Below, piece by piece: positions 1 to 10,153 of a stretch of DNA of 64,000 nt (position 1 is the stretch's first letter; every line of letters begins with the position of its first letter). The DNA comes from Nocardioides sp. Soil805. GTDB lineage: Bacteria > Actinomycetota > Actinomycetes > Propionibacteriales > Nocardioidaceae. The stretch lies in the NCBI RefSeq assembly GCF_001429625.1, contig NZ_LMSU01000003.1, forward strand, positions 419,148 through 483,147. The letters run 5' to 3'. Made by a program: the position numbers and the translations under genes. The notes below the pieces were generated by a model that ran no database searches, was not told where the DNA came from, and worked only from the letters and a program-made list of their open reading frames with translations.

Positions 1-1398
1 GTGGGTGTGCATCCGGAATCCCGGTGCGGCGTTGACCTCGCAGATCGCACCGCCGGCCTCGCGGACGGGCTCGGTGATGTCGGGGCAGATGAAGTCGATG
101 CCCGCGATGTCGAGGCCGACCATCCGGGCGGCCTCCTCGGCGATCTCGACGTTCTCGGGGTGCGCCTCGAAGGTGCGGTCGATCGAGATGCCACCGGTCG
201 ACATGTTGCCGGTGAGCGCGAGCTTGACCATCTCGCCCTCGGCGGGCACGGACTGCAGCGAGTGGCCCTGGCCGGCCAGCACCTCGAGCGCGGCCTCGTC
301 CACCTTGATCCGGGTGAGGACCTTCTCGTGGCCGACGCCGCGACGCGGGTCGGCGTTGGTCAGGTCGACGAGCTGCTCGACGGTCGAGGTGCCGTCACCG
401 GTGACCGACGCCGGCACCCGCTCGGCGATCGCGACCATCCGCCCGTCGATGATCAGGCAGCGGTAGTCCTTGCCCGTCACGAACGACTCCACGATGACGG
501 TGCCGCGCCGCGACTGCTCGCGGGCGACCTCGAAGGCCCCGCGGACGTCCTCCTCGGACCGCAGGTCCAGGCAGACGCCGCGCCCGTGGTTGCCGTCCAG
601 CGGCTTGACCACGACGGGGTAGCCGATCCGGCGGGCCGCGGCCACGGCGGCGTCGGCCGAGCGCACCGACTCCTGCTTGGGGACCGGCAGGCCGGCCGCA
701 CCGAGGAGCTTGGTCGTGAGGTCCTTGTCGGAGGCGATGTCGACGGCGATCGACGACGTCTCCGACGTCATGGTGGCCCGGATGCGCTTGGCGTGCACGC
801 CCTGCCCGAGCTGGACGAGGGAGTACTGGTTGAGGCGGATCCACGGGATGTCCCGGGAGACCGCCTCGTCCACGATCGCCTGCGTGGAGGGCCCGAACGC
901 GGTCCGCTCGGCGCGCCGGATGAAGGCGTCGCGCTCGGCCTCCCACTCGAAGTCGGGGTCGCCCTGGACGAGGTGGTTGACGAGCCGCACCGCGAGCTTG
1001 CCGGCCTCGAGGCCGACCTGCTCGTCGACGTACCCGTAGATGATGTTGTAGCGGCCCGGCTGCCCCTTGACCGACCGCGTCTTGCCGCGCCGGATGTCGT
1101 GGCCGACGACCTGCTGCAGCGACAGGGCGACGTGCTCGGCGACGTGGCCCAGCCAGGTCCCCTCCTGCAGCCGCTCGAGGAAGCCGCCGCGGCGACCGCG
1201 CGAGCAGGAGTGCTCGCGCAGCCCCGGCAGCATCGCCACCAGCTCGTCGGTGAAGCCCGGCAGGGTGTTGGTCGGGAAGTCCTCCAACGAGCCGAGGTCG
1301 ACGACGAGGTGCACCGACTTGTCGTACGACCAGACGTTGGCGCCGCGGTAGACGCGGGTCTCGAGGATCGTCAGGTCGGGCGTGGGACGCTCGCTCAT
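1..1398 (-). CDS. cphA: Cyanophycin synthetase, 3' end beyond window
   Basis: Polymerises aspartate and arginine into the storage polymer cyanophycin (multi-L-arginyl-poly-L-aspartate) using ATP. The visible 466 residues begin MSERPTPDLTILETRVYRG and hold the CphA N-terminal domain followed by an ATP-grasp domain, with KPLDGNHGRGVCLDL (nucleotide-binding) and GIDFICPDI...EVNAAPGFRMH. The C-terminal Mur-ligase-like half, normally another ~400 residues, lies off the window. The ATG overlaps the stop of cyanophycinase in an ATGA, so the two are translationally coupled and cphB is first. Family assignment is firm; activity of the missing half cannot be judged. Confidence 0.93.
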   Translation of the reverse strand, partial: MSERPTPDLTILETRVYRGANVWSYDKSVHLVVDLGSLEDFPTNTLPGFTDELVAMLPGLREHSCSRGRRGGFLERLQEGTWLGHVAEHVALSLQQVVGHDIRRGKTRSVKGQPGRYNIIYGYVDEQVGLEAGKLAVRLVNHLVQGDPDFEWEAERDAFIRRAERTAFGPSTQAIVDEAVSRDIPWIRLNQYSLVQLGQGVHAKRIRATMTSETSSIAVDIASDKDLTTKLLGAAGLPVPKQESVRSADAAVAAARRIGYPVVVKPLDGNHGRGVCLDLRSEEDVRGAFEVAREQSRRGTVIVESFVTGKDYRCLIIDGRMVAIAERVPASVTGDGTSTVEQLVDLTNADPRRGVGHEKVLTRIKVDEAALEVLAGQGHSLQSVPAEGEMVKLALTGNMSTGGISIDRTFEAHPENVEIAEEAARMVGLDIAGIDFICPDITEPVREAGGAICEVNAAPGFRMHTH

Positions 1399-2405
1399 GC
1401 AGTCTCTCCGTCCGGAGCAGGGGTGGGGGTGGTGACGGGGGCGGTGGTCGGTGGGGAGGTCGCGGTGACCCGGCGGGCGCGCGCCAGCCGGCGGCGCAGG
1501 TTGGTGGGGGAGACGTCGCCGGCGGCGATGTCGCGGGCCAGCTTGCGCAGGTCGCGCCCGGCCTCGGCGATCTCCTCGGCCTCGCTGTCGTCGATCACCG
1601 GCTCGCGGGGCACCAGGGCGCGCGCCGTCAGGTCGTACGACGACCCGGCCGGCAGCACGTGGAGGGTCAGGCCGCTGGCCAGCAGCGGTGCCGAGCGGTG
1701 CGCCTCGTGGGCGTTGGAGACCATCCGGGCCGGGTCGAGGATGGTCACGGCCCCCTTGCCCGCGACACGCAGCACCTCGTGGCCGTCGATGACGTCCACG
1801 ATGGCGGCGGTGTCCTCGTCGACGCCGATCCCCAGCAGCTGGGGGCTCTGCGCGACGATCATCAGCAGCCGGCCGTAGCGGTTGCGCTGGTCGAAGTGCT
1901 GGTCGATGACGGTCGAGCCCACCAGGCCGAGCCCGGCGGCGACCTGCGTCATCCGCTGCTTGGGCGTGGCGCCGCCCGAGCCGAAGGCGACCATGTGCGA
2001 GGACTGGATGCTGGCGCCGGCCGAGGTGCCCGCGACGACCGCGCCGCGCTCGTGGGCCGCGACGATCGCGTCGCCGAACGGCGTGCCGCACACGACCCCG
2101 GACAGCTTGAGCTGGTTGCCGCCGGTCATGAAGATCCCGGTCGCGTCGTCGATGGCGGCGACCAGGTCGGGGTCGTGCGCCTCGTCGCGGCTCTCGGGAC
2201 GGGCTGCGCGCACCTGCCCGGCGCCGAGCTTGGTGAAGAGCGCCTCGTAGACCTCGACGATCTCGGGACCGAGGGAGGAGGCGGTGGGGATCACCACGAT
2301 GCGGGCGTCGTGGCCGCCGCTGGCGACCACGAACTCCTTGAGGATCGTGCGCTTGCGCAGCTTGTCCTCGGCGCCGCCGATGATCATGAGGGGTCCTGAG
2401 GGCAT
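1395..2405 (-). CDS. cphB: Cyanophycinase (peptidase family S51)
   Basis: Exo-type serine peptidase that releases beta-Asp-Arg dipeptides from cyanophycin. 336 residues, starting MPSGPLMIIGGAEDKL. The nucleophile elbow GTSAGASI (Ser near residue 130) and the preceding MTGGNQ motif are typical of S51. A -10-like TAGCCT (2413-2418, minus strand) stands 7 nt before the ATG, so the mRNA is probably leaderless. A longer reading upstream has no such support. Encoded directly before cphA with a 4-bp overlap, so polymer synthesis and breakdown are made from one transcript. Confidence 0.92.
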   Translation of the reverse strand: MPSGPLMIIGGAEDKLRKRTILKEFVVASGGHDARIVVIPTASSLGPEIVEVYEALFTKLGAGQVRAARPESRDEAHDPDLVAAIDDATGIFMTGGNQLKLSGVVCGTPFGDAIVAAHERGAVVAGTSAGASIQSSHMVAFGSGGATPKQRMTQVAAGLGLVGSTVIDQHFDQRNRYGRLLMIVAQSPQLLGIGVDEDTAAIVDVIDGHEVLRVAGKGAVTILDPARMVSNAHEAHRSAPLLASGLTLHVLPAGSSYDLTARALVPREPVIDDSEAEEIAEAGRDLRKLARDIAAGDVSPTNLRRRLARARRVTATSPPTTAPVTTPTPAPDGETA

Positions 2406-2412
2406 GACAGGC

Positions 2413-2418
2413 AGGCTA
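2413..2418 (-). promoter_or_regulatory. -10 box of the cphB-cphA operon
   Basis: TAGCCT on the minus strand ends 7 nt before the cphB ATG, the spacing seen for leaderless transcripts in actinobacteria. No clear -35 is visible. Confidence 0.5.
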
Positions 2419-2432
2419 TCGGCTGGGACAGT

Positions 2433-2978
2433 GTGCCCGTGCACGAGACGCCCGCCGCCCAGACGACACCCGCCCGACGGCTGGTGGTCATGCGCCACTC
2501 CAAGTCCGAGTCGTGGGGGGAGTCCGACCAGGGACGCGCTCTCGAGCCCCGCGGGCGGGACGACGCGACGGCCACCGGGCGGTGGTTGGCCGAGCGGGGC
2601 TTCGTGCCGGACCACGCCCTGGTCTCGACCGCGGTCCGCACCCGCGAGACCTGGGAGGCCGTCGCGGAGGCCGCAGGGTGGGACGTCGAGCCCGACTTCG
2701 ACACCGGCCTCTACGCCGCTGGCCCGGAGGCCGCCCTCGACCTGATCCGCGAGGTCCCGCCGACCGCCACCGACGTGATCGTCATCGGCCACAACCCCAC
2801 GGTGGCCTACCTCGCCCAGCTCCTCGACGACGGCGCCGGTGACGCCGACGCGGGTGCGGCGATGGCCGGCGGCTACCCGACGTCCGCGGTCACGGTGCTG
2901 GAGTACGACGGTGCCTGGGTCGAGCTGGACATGGCCTCCGCCTCGGTGGTGGCCTTCCACGTCGCCCGGTCCGAGTGA
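2433..2978 (+). CDS. SixA-like histidine phosphatase
   Basis: Histidine phosphatase superfamily, SixA branch: the N-terminal motif reads VVMRHSKSESWGESDQGRAL (RHx with phospho-acceptor His), followed by TAVRTRETWE and VIVIGHNPTVAYLA (second catalytic His). 181 residues. GTG starts at 2433 and 2439 are both possible. Divergent from cphB, with only 27 bp between start codons. Substrate unknown; E. coli SixA dephosphorylates phosphohistidine proteins, but actinobacterial members are largely untested. Confidence 0.82.
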   Translation: MPVHETPAAQTTPARRLVVMRHSKSESWGESDQGRALEPRGRDDATATGRWLAERGFVPDHALVSTAVRTRETWEAVAEAAGWDVEPDFDTGLYAAGPEAALDLIREVPPTATDVIVIGHNPTVAYLAQLLDDGAGDADAGAAMAGGYPTSAVTVLEYDGAWVELDMASASVVAFHVARSE

Positions 2979-2997
2979 GCTGGGGCTGAGCGCCCCG

Positions 2998-3727
2998 GTG
3001 TCCCTCGTCACCCGGCTGCGGGCCGCGGGGTGCGTCTTCGCCGAGGACGAGGCGCGGCTGCTCCTGGGCACCGGCCTCACCGGCGCGGCCCTGGAGGTCC
3101 TGGTGCTGCGACGGCTCTCGGGCGAGCCGCTGGAGACCGTGCTGGGCTGGGTCGACTTCGCCGGTCACCGGCTGGTCGTCGCGCCGGGTGTCTTCGTGCC
3201 CCGGCGCCGTACCGAGCTGTTGGCGCGCGTCGCGGCGTCGTACGCCGGTCCTGCGAGCACGCTGCTCGAGCTGTGCTGCGGGGTCGCCCCGGTCGCCGCG
3301 GTGGTCACGGCGGGCGAGGTGCACGCCAGCGACGTCGACCCCGTCGCACTGGAGTGCGCGCGGCGCAACGTCGCGCACGGCAGCCTGCACCTCTCCGACC
3401 TGTACGACGCCCTCCCGGACGCCCTGCGCGGGCGCGTCGACGTGCTCGTGGCCAACGCGCCGTACGTGCCCACGGACCGGATCGCGCTGATGCCGCCCGA
3501 GGCACGCGACCACGAGCCGGCCGTCGCGCTCGACGGCGGGGCCGACGGCGTCGACCTGCACCGCCGGATCGCCGCGGGCGCGCCCGCGTGGCTGGCGCCC
3601 GGCGGGGTGCTGCTCGTCGAGACGAGCCCCGACCAGGCGCCGCTCACCGCGACCGCGATGCGCGACGCCGGGCTCGACCCGCGTGTCGAGCGCGACGACG
3701 AGGTCGGCGGCTGCGTCGCGGTGGGTC

Positions 3728-3750
<23 letters not shown>
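2998..3750 (+). CDS. PrmC/HemK-related putative glutamine-N5 methyltransferase
   Basis: SAM-dependent class I methyltransferase related to PrmC, which methylates release-factor glutamine. About 250 residues. Seen: an N-terminal helical domain, motif I LLELCCGVAPVAAVV, acidic ASDVDPVAL, and motif IV VANAPYVPTDR. The canonical NPPY is NAPY here, and motif I is degenerate (CCGVAP), which marks the PrmC-related branch of unknown substrate. GTG at 2998 was chosen because it follows the upstream stop by 19 bp and begins the conserved domain. The 3' end overlaps convergent serB by 23 bp. Confidence 0.78.
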
Positions 3751-4948
<1,198 letters not shown>

Positions 4949-4983
4949 CTCGGGCCCGAGGCTATCCCCGCCGGAGGGGGTGC

Positions 4984-5718
4984 TCAGGACTCCGGCCACA
5001 CCTCGGGCGAGCACGCCGCGACGACCGCACGGCGCGAGGCCCGCTCCAGCGGCGCGAGGGCGTCGCGCCGGCGCGCGATCTCGTACGACGACAGGGCCCC
5101 GCCGTCGTCCTCGAGCGCCAGGTCGACGATCGCCCACCCCTGGAGCCCGCGGGCGGCCAGGTCGGTGCAGCGCGACGGCACGCCGAGCGGTGCGTCCAGC
5201 TCGGCCCGGTGCCGCAGGTTCATCAGCCGGTCGGCCACCTCGGGCCGCCACCTGGCGACGTCGAGCTCGGCGAGCAGGTTGGCCGAGTCGACGAGCGCGG
5301 CCCGCAGGGCCCGGTCGGCCTCGCCCACGTCGGGCAGCTGTCGCGGCGCCGACGGCAGCACCTGCCAGCGCACCACCTCGCCCACGACGCTGGGCACCAG
5401 CGCGAAGGACGCGAGCACCACGGCCTCGCCGGACTCCACGGCCCGGTCGTTGAGCGCGCGCGGACCGCCGAGCCCGAGCAGGTCGCCCTCCACGGGAAGG
5501 GCGAGCCCCGCGCGGTCGGCGCCGCTGCGTCGGGCCGCGACGAAGGCGTCGAGCAGCGTCGTACCGGACCCGTCGGTGAGCTCGGCCAACCCCTCGACGA
5601 CGTGCCCGAGGTCGCCGTGGGTGACGGCGTCGAGGACGTGGTCGGTGACCTCGTCGCCGCGCAGCCAGGCGGTCAGCCACCAGGCGAGGCGGCCGGAGAG
5701 GGGGAGTTCGAGTGACAC
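4984..5718 (-). CDS. Conserved hypothetical protein
   Basis: 244 residues, not recognised. It begins VSLELPLSGRLAWWLTAWLRG, is mixed alpha/beta in appearance without membrane segments, and has an arginine-rich C-terminal part (SSYEIARRRDALAPLERASRRAV). GTG 5718 is supported by TATCCT 8 nt upstream (5727-5732, minus strand). It is divergent from the ABC ATPase at 5780 and sits upstream of serB on the same strand, 35 bp away. Codon pattern is that of the neighbours, so the gene is probably real. Confidence 0.65.
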   Translation of the reverse strand: MSLELPLSGRLAWWLTAWLRGDEVTDHVLDAVTHGDLGHVVEGLAELTDGSGTTLLDAFVAARRSGADRAGLALPVEGDLLGLGGPRALNDRAVESGEAVVLASFALVPSVVGEVVRWQVLPSAPRQLPDVGEADRALRAALVDSANLLAELDVARWRPEVADRLMNLRHRAELDAPLGVPSRCTDLAARGLQGWAIVDLALEDDGGALSSYEIARRRDALAPLERASRRAVVAACSPEVWPES

Positions 5719-5766
5719 GGCTGGTGAGGATACGTCGGTACCGCCGGGAGCGGGGTCGCCGCTGGA

Positions 5767-5772
5767 TAGGGT
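5767..5772 (+). promoter_or_regulatory. -10 box of ABC ATPase gene
   Basis: TAGGGT with a 7-nt gap to the ATG at 5780; leaderless-type promoter. Confidence 0.5.
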
Positions 5773-5779
5773 GAGCCGC

Positions 5780-6580
<801 letters not shown>

Positions 6581-6597
6581 CGCTCGACCCCACCGGA

Positions 6598-6603
6598 TAG
6601 GGT
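6598..6603 (+). promoter_or_regulatory. -10 box of NfeD gene
   Basis: TAGGGT with a 6-nt gap to the ATG at 6610; leaderless-type promoter. Confidence 0.5.
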
Positions 6604-6609
6604 CTGGTC

Positions 6610-7071
6610 ATGGACTGGCTGCTGCGACACCTGTGGGAGGCCTGGTTGGGCCTGGCCATCGTGCTCGGGGTGGTTGAGATGTTCAGCCTCGACCTGATCG
6701 TGGGCATGCTCGCGATCGGTGCCGTCGTCGGCATGGTGCTCGCGCTCGTCGACGCCCCCGTCGCCCTGCAGGTCCTCGGCGCGGCCGGCGCCTCGGTGGC
6801 GATGCTGGCCCTGGTGCGGCCCTCCATGATCAAGAACCTGCGCGCCGGGCCTGAGCTCTCGCTCGGCCACGACAAGCTCGTCGGCACCCAGGGCGTCGTG
6901 ATCGCCGAGATGAGCGGGCTCTCCACCGGCCGCATCAAGATCGGCGGGGAGGACTGGTCCGCGCGTCCCTACGACGAGACGATGACCATCCCCGCGGGCG
7001 AGACCGTCGAGGTCCTCGCCATCCGGGGAGCGACGGCCTTCGTGCACCCGGTGGCCCGACTCGAGTCCTGA
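6610..7071 (+). CDS. NfeD-family membrane protein
   Basis: 153 residues. Two to three hydrophobic helices (WLGLAIVLGVVEMFSLDLIVGMLAIGAVVGMVLALV, then LQVLGAAGASVAMLALV) are followed by a small soluble OB-fold domain (GTQGVVIAEMSGLSTGRIKI...GETVEVLAIRGATAFV). NfeD proteins pair with SPFH/stomatin-like proteins, and one follows 53 bp downstream here. The pair is thought to organise membrane microdomains or quality control; the exact role in actinobacteria is not settled. Confidence 0.88.
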   Translation: MDWLLRHLWEAWLGLAIVLGVVEMFSLDLIVGMLAIGAVVGMVLALVDAPVALQVLGAAGASVAMLALVRPSMIKNLRAGPELSLGHDKLVGTQGVVIAEMSGLSTGRIKIGGEDWSARPYDETMTIPAGETVEVLAIRGATAFVHPVARLES

Positions 7072-7081
7072 CCGCACCACC

Positions 7082-7087
7082 TATTGT
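7082..7087 (+). promoter_or_regulatory. -10 box of the SPFH gene
   Basis: TATTGT lies about 37 nt before the ATG at 7125. Unlike many neighbours this gene has a leader with a Shine-Dalgarno-like GGGGGAGA at 7112-7119. Confidence 0.4.
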
Positions 7088-7124
7088 CTGCACCCATCAC
7101 CACCACTCCACGGGGGAGACCCAC

Positions 7125-8309
7125 ATGACCACAGCACTACTGATCCTGTTCGTGCTGCTCGTCCTGTTCATCGTCGTGCTGCTCGCCAAGACCGTCCGGA
7201 TCGTGCCGCAGGCACGCGCCGGGATCGTCGAGCGCTTCGGCAAGTACAAGGGCACGCTGCCCGCCGGCCTCAACATCCTGGTGCCGTTCATCGACAGGTT
7301 GCGCTACCTCATCGACCTGCGTGAGCAGGTGGTGAGCTTCCCGCCGCAGCCGGTGATCACCGAGGACAACCTCGTGGTCTCCATCGACACCGTCATCTAC
7401 TTCCAGGTGACCGACCCGGTCGCCGCGACGTACGAGATCGCCAACTACATCCAGGCCATCGAGCAGCTCACCATGACCACGCTGCGCAACATCGTCGGTG
7501 GCATGGACCTCGAGGAGACGCTCACCAGCCGCGACTCGATCAACTCCGGCCTGCGGGGCGTGCTCGACGAGGCGACCGGAAAGTGGGGCATCCGGGTCAA
7601 CCGGGTCGAGCTCAAGGGCATCGACCCGCCGCCCTCCATCAAGGACTCGATGGAGAAGCAGATGCGCGCCGACCGCGAGAAGCGCGCCGTCATCCTCACC
7701 GCCGAGGGCCAGCGCCAGGCCGCGATCCTCACCGCCGAGGGTTCCAAGCAGTCGCAGATCCTCAACGCCCAGGGTGACCGCGAGTCGCAGATCCTCCGCG
7801 CCCAGGCCGACCGCGAGGCCTCGATCCTGCGTGCCCAGGGTGAGGGACAGGCCATCCAGACGGTCTTCCAGGCCATCCACGACGGCCAGCCCGACCAGTC
7901 GCTGCTGGCCTACCAGTACCTCCAGATGATGCCCAAGATCGCCGAGGGCAGCGCCAACAAGGTGTGGGTCATCCCCTCCGAGATCACCAAGGCGATGGAG
8001 GGCCTCGGCTCCTCGATCCACGAGATCGCCGGCATCCCCAAGGACGCGACGCCGCGCACCCGCGTCGACATGGGCCCCAGCGAGCCGCAGGGCGGCGTCA
8101 GCGCGTCCGGTGACGCCGAGCTGAGCGACGCGAGCAAGGCCGTCCAGGAGGCCATCGCGGCCGCCGAGTCGGCCGCCCGGCCGGGCCGCGCCAGCCTCAC
8201 CCCCGACGCCCTCGGCGGCACGACGCCGCCGGTCTCCTCCGAGCCCGTCGACCCGTCCGCGGGCGAGGGCCCGGTCGACCCGAGCGCCCCGGGGGCAGCC
8301 GGCCAGTGA
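7125..8309 (+). CDS. SPFH/Band 7 (stomatin-like) membrane protein
   Basis: 394 residues. An N-terminal membrane helix (LLILFVLLVLFIVVLLAKTV) is followed by the Band 7 domain (VPQARAGIVERFGKYKGTLPAGLNILVPF...). Next comes a charged coiled-coil with repeats of the type AILTAEGxxQ / QILxAQxDRE (residues ~190-245). The C-terminal ~90 residues are low-complexity, rich in Pro, Gly, Ser and Ala. These proteins oligomerise at membranes as scaffolds. Partner of the NfeD gene just upstream. Confidence 0.92.
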   Translation: MTTALLILFVLLVLFIVVLLAKTVRIVPQARAGIVERFGKYKGTLPAGLNILVPFIDRLRYLIDLREQVVSFPPQPVITEDNLVVSIDTVIYFQVTDPVAATYEIANYIQAIEQLTMTTLRNIVGGMDLEETLTSRDSINSGLRGVLDEATGKWGIRVNRVELKGIDPPPSIKDSMEKQMRADREKRAVILTAEGQRQAAILTAEGSKQSQILNAQGDRESQILRAQADREASILRAQGEGQAIQTVFQAIHDGQPDQSLLAYQYLQMMPKIAEGSANKVWVIPSEITKAMEGLGSSIHEIAGIPKDATPRTRVDMGPSEPQGGVSASGDAELSDASKAVQEAIAAAESAARPGRASLTPDALGGTTPPVSSEPVDPSAGEGPVDPSAPGAAGQ

Positions 8310-8316
8310 GTGACGC

Positions 8317-9075
8317 GTGACCTGGGTCGAAGCCGTCCTCATCGCCCTCGCGGGCGTGGCGGCCGGCACCATCAACACGGTGGTGGGGTCGGGGACGTTG
8401 ATCACGTTCCCGACCCTGCTGGCGTTCGGCGTACCACCGGTGACGGCCAACGTCTCCAACTCGATCGGTCTGGTGCCGGGCTCGGTCACCGGGGCCGTCG
8501 GCTACCGGCGAGAGCTGCGCGGGCAGCGTTCTCGCCTCCTGCACCTGGCGAGCGCCTCGGGCCTCGGCGGCCTCCTCGGCGGGGTGCTGCTGCTGTGGCA
8601 GCCCGGCGCCTTCGAGGTCGTCGTGCCGGCGCTCATCCTGCTCGGCCTGCTCCTGGTGCTGGCCGGTCCCCGCATCTCGGCGTACGTCGCCCGCCGTCAC
8701 GAGGCCAGCGGCGGCCTGCCCGAGCGCGGCGCGTGGTGGGTGTGGCCCGGGATGTTCGCGTGCGGGGTGTACGGCGGCTACTTCGGTGCCGCCCAGGGCG
8801 TGCTGATGATGGCGGTGCTCGGCATCGGGGTCGACGAGACCCTCCAGCGGCTCAACGGCGCCAAGAACGTCCTCGCCGCGCTGGTCAACGGCATCTCCGG
8901 GGTGCTCTTCGTCCTGGTGGCCGACGTGGACTGGCGCATCGTCGGGCTGATCGGGGTCGGCGCCGTGGTCGGCGGGGTGATCGGCTCCTCGGTCGGGCGT
9001 CGCCTGCCGGCAGCGGTGCTGCGCGCCTTCATCGTCGTGGTGGGCGTGGTGGCGCTGGTCGCCTTCCTCGTCTGA
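8317..9075 (+). CDS. TauE/SafE-family permease
   Basis: Integral membrane protein, 252 residues with about 7-8 hydrophobic segments; probable anion or sulfonate/sulfite exporter. Seen: the repeated TauE/SafE signature GTINTVVGSGTLITFPTLLAFG near the N-terminus and its second copy CGVYGGYFGAAQGVLMMAVLG in the middle. GTG start at 8317, 7 bp after the SPFH stop, so probably the last gene of that transcript. Substrate cannot be read from sequence. Confidence 0.88.
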   Translation: MTWVEAVLIALAGVAAGTINTVVGSGTLITFPTLLAFGVPPVTANVSNSIGLVPGSVTGAVGYRRELRGQRSRLLHLASASGLGGLLGGVLLLWQPGAFEVVVPALILLGLLLVLAGPRISAYVARRHEASGGLPERGAWWVWPGMFACGVYGGYFGAAQGVLMMAVLGIGVDETLQRLNGAKNVLAALVNGISGVLFVLVADVDWRIVGLIGVGAVVGGVIGSSVGRRLPAAVLRAFIVVVGVVALVAFLV

Positions 9076-9096
9076 GGTCGCGAGACCGGTCCCGCG

Positions 9097-10050
9097 TCAG
9101 GCGGGCACCCAGGCCTGCAGCCAGGTGTCGAGCTCGTCGTACACCTTCGCCCGCACCTCCGGCAGGGACAGCACCACGTCGTGCCGCGCGCCGTCGACGG
9201 CGATGCTGGTGACGTGTCGCCCCAGGCTGGAGGCCCAGCGGCGGATCTGCTCGACGTCGAGGACCACGTCGTTGCGGTGCACGGCGTCGCCCATCGTCGT
9301 GGGCCACGCGGACGTGGTCGACGAGAGCACCAGGCACGGCGCCGGCACGTCGAGCCCGCGGTGCAGCTCGGCGTGGCCGCGGCGCACGGCGCGCAACCAC
9401 CCGACGTACACGGGATAGGACTCGACGGGCTTCCAGTCGAGGTTGAAGTCGAACTCGCCGTGGTGGTCGCGGTGCAGGGACTGGGTGTAGACGCCGCTGA
9501 CCTTGCGGGGGATGAGTCGCCGCGGCTGCCGTGAGCCCATCCGGTCGAGCGCGATCCGGGCGGCGGGCGTGCGCAGCCAGGCCGAGCCCTGCAGGTCGAA
9601 CCACGGCGAGTTGAGGAAGACCCCCGCGAGCCCCTCCGGTCGACGCTCGTGCAGCCACAGCGGCAGGGTCAGCCCGCCGGTGGAGTGGGCGGTGGCCACC
9701 ACCGTCGTGTGGTCGCGCGCGACCCGCTCCCACGCGGCGTCGAGGTCGGGGAAGTACTCCCGCAGGTCCTCGACGTAGTTGGGGGTCTGGTGCTGGAGGA
9801 GGGAGCGGCCGTACTTGCGCAGGTCGAGGGCGTAGAAGTCGTGGCCCCGCGCGTTCCACCACTCGGCGTACTCGGTGTGGAAGAAGTAGTCGGCGAAGCC
9901 GTGGACGTGCAGCACGGCGCGGTGCGTCGGCTCCGGCGCCGGGCGGTGGACGAGGGTCGCGACGACCGGTCCCTCCGCGTCCTCGCCGAGGTCCAGCGTC
10001 TCCACGGTGTACGGCGCGCCGAGGACGTCGTACGTCGGGTCGCTGGGCAT
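9097..10050 (-). CDS. Alpha/beta hydrolase (lysophospholipase-like)
   Basis: Serine hydrolase, 317 residues. HVHGFADYFFHTEYAEWW (oxyanion region), ATAHSTGGLTLPLWL (nucleophile elbow, with Ala-His-Ser-Thr-Gly in place of the usual GHSxG) and DGARHDVVLS (catalytic His) fit the monoacylglycerol lipase-like group. TATCGT on the minus strand (10058-10063) lies 7 nt before the ATG at 10050, which fixes the start. Cytosolic; no signal peptide. Substrate unknown. Confidence 0.87.
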   Translation of the reverse strand: MPSDPTYDVLGAPYTVETLDLGEDAEGPVVATLVHRPAPEPTHRAVLHVHGFADYFFHTEYAEWWNARGHDFYALDLRKYGRSLLQHQTPNYVEDLREYFPDLDAAWERVARDHTTVVATAHSTGGLTLPLWLHERRPEGLAGVFLNSPWFDLQGSAWLRTPAARIALDRMGSRQPRRLIPRKVSGVYTQSLHRDHHGEFDFNLDWKPVESYPVYVGWLRAVRRGHAELHRGLDVPAPCLVLSSTTSAWPTTMGDAVHRNDVVLDVEQIRRWASSLGRHVTSIAVDGARHDVVLSLPEVRAKVYDELDTWLQAWVPA

Positions 10051-10153
10051 GGGCCCGACGATATCGGCCCACCGCCGCAGATGCCGGTCGGCTGCTGGTT
10101 TCGGGGCGCACCGGATGGGCATGGTCGTGCTGACACACGACCGAGGGAGAGAC

